A program made the translations under genes and the position numbers. Positions 1-5,938 of a stretch of 8,032 bases of DNA are shown in pieces. Source of the DNA: an uncultured Erysipelotrichaceae bacterium (GTDB lineage: Bacteria; Bacillota_I; Bacilli_A; RFN20; CAG-826); the NCBI GenBank assembly GCA_900321535.1, contig ONWJ01000038.1:1-8032 (forward strand), in the 5' to 3' direction. The stretch's first letter is position 1, and each line of letters begins with the position of its first letter. The notes beneath the pieces were generated by a model. That model searched no databases. It was not told where the DNA came from and worked only from the letters and a program-made list of their open reading frames with translations.

Positions 1-453
1 GAAGGTCATATCAATATGATTGATGACCGTGTCATCTCAGCGCATGAGAAATATGGAACCCGTTTCCCTCAGCCACGTCATTTCCCTGACCATTATGACC
101 GCGTCGTCTATCAAATGATCGCGTTCTGCGATGAGTTCGAAGAGAGTTTGTTCCTACCTCACCTTGGCAATTGCAAATCCGCCCGTTGGGATGAATATGC
201 GGTCGACATCATGCTCCGCGACTCCGACAAATCCAAAGGCATCATGAATGTTTTGAATTATTACAAACTCAAACCCGAAAACGCGATGTGCTTCGGCGAT
301 GGCCTCAATGATATCGAAATGATGGATTATGCGGGATTAGCCATCTGCATGGGCAACGGCCAAGAAGAGACGAAAAAACACGCCGACTACGTCACCGATG
401 ATATCGACGAAGACGGCTGGTATAACGCTTGCAAACATTTTGGATTTTTCTAA
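1..453 (+). CDS. HAD-superfamily (Cof-type) phosphatase, 3' end of gene
   Basis: The frame is open from the first base and ends at TAA 451-453, leaving 150 C-terminal residues; the N-terminal DxD nucleophile motif and the true start lie outside the window. The visible part carries the two C-terminal motifs of the Cof / class IIB HAD family. The motif III lysine sits in DKSKG (visible residues 76-80), and the motif IV metal-binding acidic loop is GDGLNDIEM (99-107), followed by AGLAICMGNG and the ADYVTDD segment typical of these enzymes. Family members are cytoplasmic Mg2+-dependent phosphatases acting on sugar phosphates, flavin or pyridoxal phosphates; the substrate cannot be told from this part. 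The upstream visible region would be the variable cap domain. The gene converges on rlmH and is separated from it by a terminator hairpin. The family call is firm; the exact function is unknown. Confidence 0.9.
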   Translation, partial: EGHINMIDDRVISAHEKYGTRFPQPRHFPDHYDRVVYQMIAFCDEFEESLFLPHLGNCKSARWDEYAVDIMLRDSDKSKGIMNVLNYYKLKPENAMCFGDGLNDIEMMDYAGLAICMGNGQEETKKHADYVTDDIDEDGWYNACKHFGFF

Positions 454-459
454 AAATCC
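442..459 (+). other. Hairpin spanning the HAD gene stop codon
   Basis: GGATTTTT-CT-AAAAATCC is a perfect inverted repeat with the TAA stop (451-453) in its loop and descending arm. In RNA it would form about 7 base pairs with a UCUA loop. No U-run follows, so it is not a terminator by itself. It could protect the mRNA 3' end or be a by-product of the coding sequence GFF-stop. The structure is seen directly; any role is inference. Confidence 0.35.
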
Positions 460-479
460 CTGCAAAACTTGTATAAATT

Positions 480-505
480 GACGCAGAATAGGCGTCTTTT
501 TATTT
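480..505 (+). terminator. Intrinsic terminator between converging genes
   Basis: The arms GACGC (480-484) and GCGTC (492-496) flank a 7-nt loop and are followed on the plus strand by TTTTTATTT (497-505), the layout of a Rho-independent terminator for the HAD gene. The T-run overlaps the rlmH stop codon (500-502). Read on the minus strand, the same stem lies just after the rlmH stop but is followed only by AATTTATAC, so it would be a weaker terminator in that direction. The stem is short (5 bp), which lowers confidence. Confidence 0.6.
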
Positions 506-979
506 ATGGTATGGTTCGTGATGAAGAATGCGGAAGGCACGGTAAATCTGCTCTAACAACATGACACGGGCAAGCTGATGTGGGAAGGTCATCTTCCCAA
601 ATGTCACACTTTCGTTAGCCCGGTTTTTCAAGGAGTCCGCTAAACCAAGTGAACCGCCGATTAAGAATGTGACGCTAGAACCTCCACGCACAAAGCACTG
701 CTCAAGATGCTGGGCAAAATCAGGAGAAGTGTATTCCTTTTTGTTGAGATCTAAAGCGATTACATAATCCTGTGGCTTTATGTATTTCAAAACTCGAATC
801 GCTTCTTTTTCTTTGGTTTGCGATTCCATCGCTTCGCTCGCTCCATCTTTGGTAGGAAAATCCGGGCACTCGATAACTTCGATTTCAGCGTAGGGAGAGA
901 TACGAGAAAGATATTCTTCGCAAGCGGCTTTCCAATACCCTTCTTTTAAACTGCCAACGCAGATGATACGGATGTTCAT
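500..979 (-). CDS. rlmH: 23S rRNA pseudouridine-1915 N3-methyltransferase RlmH
   Basis: The gene encodes 159 residues, the usual RlmH length. RlmH is a small SPOUT-fold methyltransferase that uses S-adenosylmethionine to methylate pseudouridine 1915 (E. coli numbering) in helix 69 of 23S rRNA, on assembled 70S ribosomes. The sequence starts MNIRIICVGSLKEGYW, as expected for the family. It carries the SAM-binding knot segment FLIGGSLGL (105-113) and the C-terminal segment TFPHQLARVMLLEQIYRAFRI (131-151), and ends EPYHK, the conserved tail. The frame stays open 42 codons further upstream, but that extension is walJ read in another frame. ATG 977-979 overlaps the walJ TGA as ATGA and has a GGAG eight bases upstream. 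It is the last gene of the gdpP-rplI-dnaB-walJ-rlmH operon. Placing rlmH next to walJ is common in Bacillota. Confidence 0.97.
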   Translation of the reverse strand: MNIRIICVGSLKEGYWKAACEEYLSRISPYAEIEVIECPDFPTKDGASEAMESQTKEKEAIRVLKYIKPQDYVIALDLNKKEYTSPDFAQHLEQCFVRGGSSVTFLIGGSLGLADSLKNRANESVTFGKMTFPHQLARVMLLEQIYRAFRILHHEPYHK

Positions 980-1728
980 GGTAATAACTCCGCCTCCAAC
1001 GCTTCCCATTGAGGAAGACATGTGACTTGCAGGTCTTGGAATGTCTTCTTCGCGTTCTTGAGCCCTTTTTCGCACTGTTCCAGCGCGTGTTCTGGGGTGT
1101 TGCACTCTTCAGATAAATGAGCCAAGAAAACGCCTTTGGTTCTATTGCCGATTACTTTCTTAAGATATCGGGAGCAGTCTAAGTTCGATAAATGACCTGA
1201 TTTCCCGCGGATACGGTCTTTTAACCATCTCGGTCTTTGAGACTTCTCTAAGAGTTTAGGGTCGTAATTGGATTCAAAGATGTAATAGTCACAGTTGGAA
1301 AGCAAAGACAAAGCGATATCGTCTACGAAGCCAGTGTCGGTGACATAGCCAATCTTGATCCCTTCCGCGAGGATGATGAAGTTGAGTGGGTCTGGTGCAT
1401 CGTGGTGGCTAGAAAACGGGATAATCGTAAACGGACCAATCTCCACTCCTTCGCCAGGCTCTATCGCTAAGTGTTCCTTATCAATCGTGTATTTCCCGGT
1501 ATAAATAGGAGCGCCATGTCGCGTTACAACATCCATGCATCCAATATGGTCAGAATGGTTATGAGTAATGAAAAACGCACACACGTCCCCCGTGTTTTTA
1601 CCATACTGGCTTAATGCGGCGTTCACTCTTTTCTTTGTGATGCCCACGTCAAATTCGATCAGGCAATCGTCCGACATGAAAACGGTCGCGTTACCTTTTG
1701 AACCTGAGCCTACAAAGAAAGCTTTCAT
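976..1728 (-). CDS. walJ: WalJ/YycJ-type metallo-beta-lactamase-fold hydrolase
   Basis: The protein has 250 residues, close to the length of B. subtilis WalJ (YycJ). It starts MKAFFVGSGSKGNATVF, the family's SGSxGN N terminus. Metal ligands of the metallo-beta-lactamase fold are visible: THNHSDH (55-61), H109 in FSSHHD, D131 in VTDTG, H179 in GHLSN and H204 in AHLSEECN, consistent with a dinuclear zinc or manganese site. WalJ proteins are cytoplasmic, are proposed to have a 5'-exonuclease-like activity, and have been linked to coordinating cell-wall metabolism and DNA replication; the true substrate is not settled. The start overlaps the dnaB stop as ATGA (1725-1728), and no Shine-Dalgarno is visible upstream, so translation probably relies on reinitiation after dnaB. 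The walR, walK, walH and walI genes that accompany walJ in many Bacillota are absent; walJ sits instead between dnaB and rlmH. Confidence 0.93.
   Translation of the reverse strand: MKAFFVGSGSKGNATVFMSDDCLIEFDVGITKKRVNAALSQYGKNTGDVCAFFITHNHSDHIGCMDVVTRHGAPIYTGKYTIDKEHLAIEPGEGVEIGPFTIIPFSSHHDAPDPLNFIILAEGIKIGYVTDTGFVDDIALSLLSNCDYYIFESNYDPKLLEKSQRPRWLKDRIRGKSGHLSNLDCSRYLKKVIGNRTKGVFLAHLSEECNTPEHALEQCEKGLKNAKKTFQDLQVTCLPQWEALEAELLP
988..991 (-). promoter_or_regulatory. Ribosome binding site deciding the rlmH start
   Basis: GGAG on the minus strand lies 8 nt before ATG 979-977, within the last codons of walJ. A second GGAGG (993-997) is 13 nt away. This supports the short RlmH start over the 201-residue extended frame. 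Confidence 0.7.
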
Positions 1729-3212
1729 TCGAAATCATTGAAGCCGGCGTCGCGCTCAGCTTCCTCTAATCTATTCACGTAAGAAGTTGTCGGGTCGGAG
1801 AATTTAGAATACGCCTTCTGGAAGAAGAGATTCACTTTGCCTGTCGAGCCGTTACGGTTTTTCGCCACGATGACAGTAATCTCAGAGAGATCGCCGTTTT
1901 TCTCGCGTTCTTCGCGGCTTTGTGGTGGCTTTGGAGCGGATTCTTCGTTGCCTTCTCCTGGCTTGCTGTATTTCTTCTTCGAGACGCTTTGACCCAAAGA
2001 AGTGTAGTAGTCTTCGCGGTAAAGCAGCATGCAGATATCCGCGTCTTGTTCGATTGCACCAGAGTCACGGAGGTTAGAAAGGCTTGGGACTTTGTTTTCC
2101 GTGCTTTCAACATCGCGGTTGAGCTGGGCTAAGCAAATAACCGGCAATTTCAAAGAGCGGGCAAGGGTCTTCAATGCGCCGGAAATATAAGAGACTTCTT
2201 GCTGTTGATGAGACAAGTCGGCCTTATCGGAATAACGAATGCGGCCAAGGTAATCGATGACGATCAAGCAAAGGTCTGGATGGGTCTTTTTCAGTTTGGT
2301 TGCTTTCGCAACGACATCGCCAAGTTTGGAGTTTGGGGTATCGTCGATGAAAAGCTGGGTATCGGAGATTTGTGAGACAGCCGATTTGATTTTGAGTCGA
2401 TCATCAGGGCCAAGTCTACCAGTTTGAATCTTCTTGGAATCGATATAAGAGCAAGAGGCGATTAAACGTTCCATGACTTGCTCCGCTGACATTTCCAAAG
2501 AGAAGAATGCAACCGGCGCTTTGGTCGCGCTGGCGGCGTTGAAAGCGAAGTTCAAGCCAAGCGCGGTTTTGCCAACCGAAGGACGTGCCGCCAAAATGAT
2601 GAGGTCGCCTTTTTGCCAGCCGTGGGTCAATTCATTTAATCCAGCAAAGCCGGTGGTAACCCCAGTAACCGAATGGCTGGTCGCGCGTTTTTGGTTGATT
2701 TTTTCAGCGACGGTTCGTGCGATTTCGGCCGCGCTTCTCATGCCAGAGACGCTTCTTCTTTGAGCGATTTCAGAGATTTGATCATTGCTCTGCAGAATGA
2801 AATCTCCAACATTTTGGACGCCTTCTGCATAGGTTTTTTCGATTTCGCGTAATTTTAAAAGCAAATCACGAAGGACTGCTTGCTCGGTGATGAGGTTAAT
2901 GTAGAAGTCGATATTCTCAGGAACGACATAAGTCGTCGCGAGTTCATAAAGATACTGATAACCACCACTGGCTTTTTCTAGTTTCGCGTTGACGAGATAG
3001 TTATTTAATGTCGCAACATCGATCGGCGTTCCAGCGGAATGGACAGCCCTCATCGCGTCGAAAAGAATCTTGTTGCGAGGGTCGGCATCAGAGAAATCCG
3101 ATGTCTGGAGGGAGCCTAATGCCACTTCTGCGATATCCGTAGACAAAAGCATCGCTCCGAGCACGGTGCGTTCAGCTTCTATGTCATTTGGTAGGGTAAT
3201 GACGTTCGCCAT
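1725..3212 (-). CDS. dnaB: Replicative DNA helicase DnaB (DnaC in Bacillus nomenclature)
   Basis: A 495-residue hexameric 5'-3' helicase that unwinds the fork and recruits primase. The N-terminal helical domain (about 8-105) starts with PNDIEAERTVLGAML and is followed by a linker and a RecA-like ATPase domain (about 175-480). Visible motifs are Walker A ARPSVGKT (209-216), FFSLEMS (236-242), Walker B LIVID (316-320), the sensor-type glutamine in LAQLNRDVE (Q363), the LRDSGAIEQDADICMLLYR segment (381-399) and KNRNGSTG (451-458), which holds the arginine-finger region. Two things differ from the usual form. The residues after Walker B read DYLGRI where DYLQLI is common. A hydrophilic insertion of roughly 30 residues rich in K, E, P and S (about 408-441) makes the protein longer than the roughly 450-470 residue norm. 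The insertion has no intein splicing features. ATG 3210-3212 lies 2 nt after the rplI stop, with GAGGA upstream overlapping the end of rplI. Confidence 0.97.
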   Translation of the reverse strand: MANVITLPNDIEAERTVLGAMLLSTDIAEVALGSLQTSDFSDADPRNKILFDAMRAVHSAGTPIDVATLNNYLVNAKLEKASGGYQYLYELATTYVVPENIDFYINLITEQAVLRDLLLKLREIEKTYAEGVQNVGDFILQSNDQISEIAQRRSVSGMRSAAEIARTVAEKINQKRATSHSVTGVTTGFAGLNELTHGWQKGDLIILAARPSVGKTALGLNFAFNAASATKAPVAFFSLEMSAEQVMERLIASCSYIDSKKIQTGRLGPDDRLKIKSAVSQISDTQLFIDDTPNSKLGDVVAKATKLKKTHPDLCLIVIDYLGRIRYSDKADLSHQQQEVSYISGALKTLARSLKLPVICLAQLNRDVESTENKVPSLSNLRDSGAIEQDADICMLLYREDYYTSLGQSVSKKKYSKPGEGNEESAPKPPQSREEREKNGDLSEITVIVAKNRNGSTGKVNLFFQKAYSKFSDPTTSYVNRLEEAERDAGFNDFE

Positions 3213-3214
3213 GC

Positions 3215-3673
3215 TTATTCCTCTTCGATGTGGACGACGACGGTGCCGATGACTTGGCCTTCGCTGCCTTTGTAGAGTTCGATGCGAAGCCTTGCATAGC
3301 CAAGCGCGTTGACAGGATATTTATCCACGAATTTGCGCTTGTCGATTTTAATGCCCCACTGGGACTCTAATCCTTGAGCGATTTCTTTGGAGCTGATGGA
3401 ACCAAACATTCTGCCATCTTTTCCGACTTTGGATTTGAAGCGGACTTCGATGGTCTCTAAACGCTTCGCCACTTCTTCGGCCTCTTTCTTCAACTCTTTT
3501 TGGCGTGCTTCTTCAGCTGCGTTATCGCGAGCGAGTTCACGTTGGGTGGAAGAAGTGGATGGCTTGGCGAGTCCTCTTGGGATGAGGAAGTTCGCGCCAT
3601 ATCCATCAGAGACCTCGATGGTCTCGCCTTTTTTGCCGACTTTCTTCACGTCGGCCAATAAAATGACTTTCAT
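3215..3673 (-). CDS. rplI: 50S ribosomal protein bL9
   Basis: The gene encodes 152 residues, the normal bL9 length. The N-terminal rRNA-binding domain MKVILLADVKKVGKKGE with SDGYGANFLIPRGLA (22-36) is unmistakable. A long charged connecting helix (about 45-75) follows, then the C-terminal domain with the glycine-containing GKDGRMFGSISSKEI segment. bL9 binds domain V of 23S rRNA near the L1 stalk and helps keep the reading frame. The ATG (3671-3673) shares its first base with the gdpP TAA stop (TAATG). A strong AGGAGG lies 9 nt upstream inside gdpP, so the gene can be translated both by coupling and independently. This is the only consensus Shine-Dalgarno in the operon, as expected for a gene whose product is needed at ribosomal stoichiometry. 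Confidence 0.98.
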   Translation of the reverse strand: MKVILLADVKKVGKKGETIEVSDGYGANFLIPRGLAKPSTSSTQRELARDNAAEEARQKELKKEAEEVAKRLETIEVRFKSKVGKDGRMFGSISSKEIAQGLESQWGIKIDKRKFVDKYPVNALGYARLRIELYKGSEGQVIGTVVVHIEEE

Positions 3674-5742
3674 TAATGATTTCCTCCTATATCGCTTCTA
3701 GCTTCCGCTAGATACATGTCAAGCGTGTCCTGCAAACGGTCCACGACCGCTCCGATGGAGGCGTTAGGGAAGGACGCTGCAGCCATGCCGAAGTGTCCGC
3801 CGCCGCCCATCTTTTCGCAAAGGAGCTGGACGTTAACCGTGGAGTTGGATCGCGCGGAAATGTTGGTGAGATGTTCTTGTGTTTTGCCAATGACGAATGC
3901 TGCATCGATATCTTTGAGCTGCATCAATTGGTTCGCCACTTTCGATAAGGTTGCGCGTTCGACGATATCTCGTTCGTCGCAGACGCAATAGACGATGCCC
4001 GTATATGGGGTGCGGATGGTAGAGACAATCTTGGTAACCAAGGCGTATTCCTCATATTCGTCTTTCAGGTAGTCATCGGCTTTCGCGTTATCTGCCGAGT
4101 ACTCTTTCAAGATTTCAGCAGCTTCGAAGGTACGGATACCTGTGGATTTGGATTTGAAGAACCCGGTATCCAAGAACATGCCCGATAGCATGATGGTGGC
4201 AAACGCCGGGGAGACTTCAATGCGTGGGTTCGCGGTCGCATAACGAATACATTCGGTGATGATTTCAGTCGCACTCGACGCGGATGGGTCAACATATTGA
4301 AGAACTGGTTTATCGATGAAGGCTTCGCCACGACGATGATGGTCGATAACAATGGTTTTCGCCGATTTTTCCAACGCTTTCGCACCCATGACCATGGAAG
4401 GAACCGAGACGTCCACCACAATGAACAAGGTGGAAGGGCGAATCTTTTCTTCCGCTTCCTTCGGGCTGATGACCATTTTCTCAAGTTCAGCTTTCGGGAA
4501 GGTCTTAATCAAGGCATAACGGGTCTTCTTTTCCGTGAGTTTTGGATCGAAGACAATACGGCAAGGAACTTTGCAATAATCGCAGATAGCCTTGATGCCA
4601 AGGCAAGCACCCAGCGCGTCCATGTCCATGTCAGTATGACCCGACACCATGACGTTGGAGGCGCCGCGGATAATACCAATCAAGGAGTCTGCTAAAGAAC
4701 GGAACTGGACACGGCCGGTATTTTCAACTGCCGCTGTCTTTCCGCCGAAGAAGCGGAGATCTTCGCCATAATGGGAGACGACGACTTGGTCGCCGCCACG
4801 CGACATGGCGATGTCGATCGCGTTAGAGGCCATTTCCGATAACTTATTCACGTCATCGATACGATGAGAGAAGCCGATGGATAAGGTTGGAACGATGTTT
4901 TGTCCTTTTCCTAAGGCACGAACTGTTTGTAATAACGTGAATCCGTCTTTTTCCATGCGGTCCAATGTTTTGAAGTTACAGACCGCGAAGTAAGAGTCGC
5001 TTCTGAAACGACGGAGAAGGACGCCGTAATCGCGGCAATACTCGATGATTGCAGCACGGATTTTCGCGACCATGTCGTTGTTATCGTCTTCGGTTTTGCC
5101 AGCGACATCGGAATAGTTATCGATCATGATGATACCGATGCAGATGGCTTGCTCCATGTTGTAGGAGGTAACTTGCTCAAGGTCGGTCGTGTCTTTGAAG
5201 ATGTAAAGATTGGCTTCAGGCAAGAATCGAACTTGGTAATTACGTCCCATGATTTCAATTTTGACGAACATCTCCGTTGGAGCATCGCGAAGCTCGGCTA
5301 ACGAAGGTTGCCAAGTGAGGATGTTATCATCGAGCAAATCGATGTGGCGTTCTTTGAACAACGAGTTGGTCCATAAGACCACGCCGTCATCATCGGTAAC
5401 TGCCAAACCAATTTGGCCGAAGTTATACGCTTCTTGGACGTCACCGCCGACGATAGAAGCGGCAGCAAGGTCGCCTTTGCGGCGAATATGGGAAAGATGA
5501 ATTTCCGAGAAGATGACGAACAGAATATCAACAGCAATGATGATGCTAGCGCCTAAGACCCAATGCCATTGGGTGACAACGCTCTTGAAGCCTTTCGGGA
5601 AATCAAAAGCGTAGAAAGACAAGGCGACCAAAACCAAAGCGGCCTCCAGGGTAAGAACGATGGAGGAAAAAATGATCATGCGTTTGATCGCAAGTGACAT
5701 GGATGTCCCGTTCGCGCGTTTGTTTTTCTTCTTCTTTGCCAT
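3673..5742 (-). CDS. gdpP: Cyclic-di-AMP phosphodiesterase GdpP (YybT family)
   Basis: A 689-residue membrane-anchored enzyme that hydrolyses c-di-AMP to pApA and so affects potassium and osmolyte balance, cell-wall stress and beta-lactam tolerance. A lysine-rich N terminus (MAKKKKNKR) precedes two membrane spans (about 21-45 and 59-81). A PAS-like domain follows (about 96-190), then a degenerate GGDEF domain (about 199-326) with SDSYF at 248-252 in place of the signature. The catalytic DHH domain has HTDMDMD (H369, D373, D375), VVDVS (D444), IDHH (466-469) and FLDTGFF (D525). The DHHA1 domain has GGGGHFGMAA (646-655). All catalytic residues are present, so the enzyme should be active. It is the first gene of the operon. 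ATG 5740-5742 has no Shine-Dalgarno, and a TATAAT lies only 11 nt upstream, suggesting a very short leader. ATG at 5700 (Met15) is the alternative start and would remove the lysine cluster but not the membrane spans. Confidence 0.96.
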   Translation of the reverse strand: MAKKKKNKRANGTSMSLAIKRMIIFSSIVLTLEAALVLVALSFYAFDFPKGFKSVVTQWHWVLGASIIIAVDILFVIFSEIHLSHIRRKGDLAAASIVGGDVQEAYNFGQIGLAVTDDDGVVLWTNSLFKERHIDLLDDNILTWQPSLAELRDAPTEMFVKIEIMGRNYQVRFLPEANLYIFKDTTDLEQVTSYNMEQAICIGIIMIDNYSDVAGKTEDDNNDMVAKIRAAIIEYCRDYGVLLRRFRSDSYFAVCNFKTLDRMEKDGFTLLQTVRALGKGQNIVPTLSIGFSHRIDDVNKLSEMASNAIDIAMSRGGDQVVVSHYGEDLRFFGGKTAAVENTGRVQFRSLADSLIGIIRGASNVMVSGHTDMDMDALGACLGIKAICDYCKVPCRIVFDPKLTEKKTRYALIKTFPKAELEKMVISPKEAEEKIRPSTLFIVVDVSVPSMVMGAKALEKSAKTIVIDHHRRGEAFIDKPVLQYVDPSASSATEIITECIRYATANPRIEVSPAFATIMLSGMFLDTGFFKSKSTGIRTFEAAEILKEYSADNAKADDYLKDEYEEYALVTKIVSTIRTPYTGIVYCVCDERDIVERATLSKVANQLMQLKDIDAAFVIGKTQEHLTNISARSNSTVNVQLLCEKMGGGGHFGMAAASFPNASIGAVVDRLQDTLDMYLAEARSDIGGNH
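3683..3688 (-). promoter_or_regulatory. Strong Shine-Dalgarno for rplI
   Basis: AGGAGG on the minus strand, 9 nt before the rplI ATG and inside the last codons of gdpP. It would let bL9 be made in excess over the membrane protein GdpP from the same mRNA. Confidence 0.85.
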
Positions 5743-5753
5743 ATGTACGAGAA

Positions 5754-5759
5754 ATTATA
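5754..5759 (-). promoter_or_regulatory. -10 box for the gdpP operon
   Basis: A perfect TATAAT on the minus strand ends 11 nt before the gdpP ATG. Transcription would begin about 4-5 nt before the start codon, giving an almost leaderless mRNA. No good -35 is seen: at 17-nt spacing the hexamer is AGGATT, part of the terminator stem. The position just after a terminator supports a real promoter for the five-gene operon. Confidence 0.6.
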
Positions 5760-5764
5760 GACCT

Positions 5765-5795
5765 AAAAAGGAAAACAATCCTAGAAGGATTGCTT
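5765..5795 (-). terminator. Intrinsic terminator after the regulator/microprotein genes
   Basis: On the minus strand the arms AAGCAATCCT and AGGATTGTTT (5786-5795 and 5773-5782) can form a 10-bp stem, with one G-U pair and a TCT loop. A T-rich tract, TTCC then TTTTT, follows. It lies 20 bases after the stop of the 40-codon gene and ends just before the gdpP -10 box, separating the signalling module from the gdpP operon. The 3-nt loop is tight and the T-run interrupted, so readthrough is possible. Confidence 0.65.
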
Positions 5796-5815
5796 CGAAG
5801 TCTGTTTTTTGTCGC

Positions 5816-5938
5816 TTACTCGTCCTTCTTTTTGTCTTTTTCCGAGAGCAAATAGAAGACGACGACAAGGTTAATGGAGATGGCGACGATGCCTACGATG
5901 AGGCCGATCGTCGATGATTGGGAAAGCAAGATGTTCAT
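5816..5938 (-). CDS. 40-residue single-pass membrane microprotein, function unknown
   Basis: I do not recognise this protein. ATG 5936-5938 overlaps the response regulator stop as ATGA, and the frame ends at TAA 5816-5818, giving 40 residues. It begins MNILLSQSSTIGLIVG, continues through a hydrophobic stretch (about 9-31, rich in I, V and L), and ends with a highly charged tail, SEKDKKKDE (32-40). This is the profile of a single transmembrane helix with a short, probably cytoplasmic tail. Support for its being real comes from the 4-base overlap, the terminator shortly after its stop, and the clean helix-plus-tail composition. The nearest GGAGG is 19 nt upstream, so translation is probably coupled to the regulator. 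By position it could act on the neighbouring membrane sensor or modulate its signal, but that is inference only. Confidence 0.7.
   Translation of the reverse strand: MNILLSQSSTIGLIVGIVAISINLVVVFYLLSEKDKKKDE

Noticed and set aside
980..1105. N-terminal extension of RlmH by 42 codons
   Set aside because: It is the walJ coding sequence read out of frame. RlmH proteins start at MNIRIICVGS, and a GGAG lies at the correct distance from that ATG.
976..1728. Use of the Mycoplasma/Spiroplasma code (TGA as Trp)
   Set aside because: TGA ends walJ, dnaB and the response regulator at family-appropriate lengths with ATGA overlaps, and Trp is encoded by TGG.
1889..1991. Intein or mobile insertion in dnaB
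   Set aside because: DnaB is a common intein host, but the extra segment is only about 30 residues and lacks splicing motifs, and the Walker A loop is uninterrupted.
4297..4695. 132-codon plus-strand frame inside gdpP
   Set aside because: It is antisense to the conserved DHH catalytic domain and resembles no family I know; it is a shadow frame.
3894..5400. GdpP GGDEF domain as an active diguanylate cyclase
   Set aside because: The signature is replaced by SDSYF (residues 248-252). In the GdpP family this domain is degenerate and does not make c-di-GMP.
5660..5917. 85-codon plus-strand frame across the gdpP control region
   Set aside because: It overlaps the gdpP start, the terminator and the microprotein on the other strand, has a composition of poly-F and DDD runs expected from reversed Lys/Val codons, and has no ribosome site.
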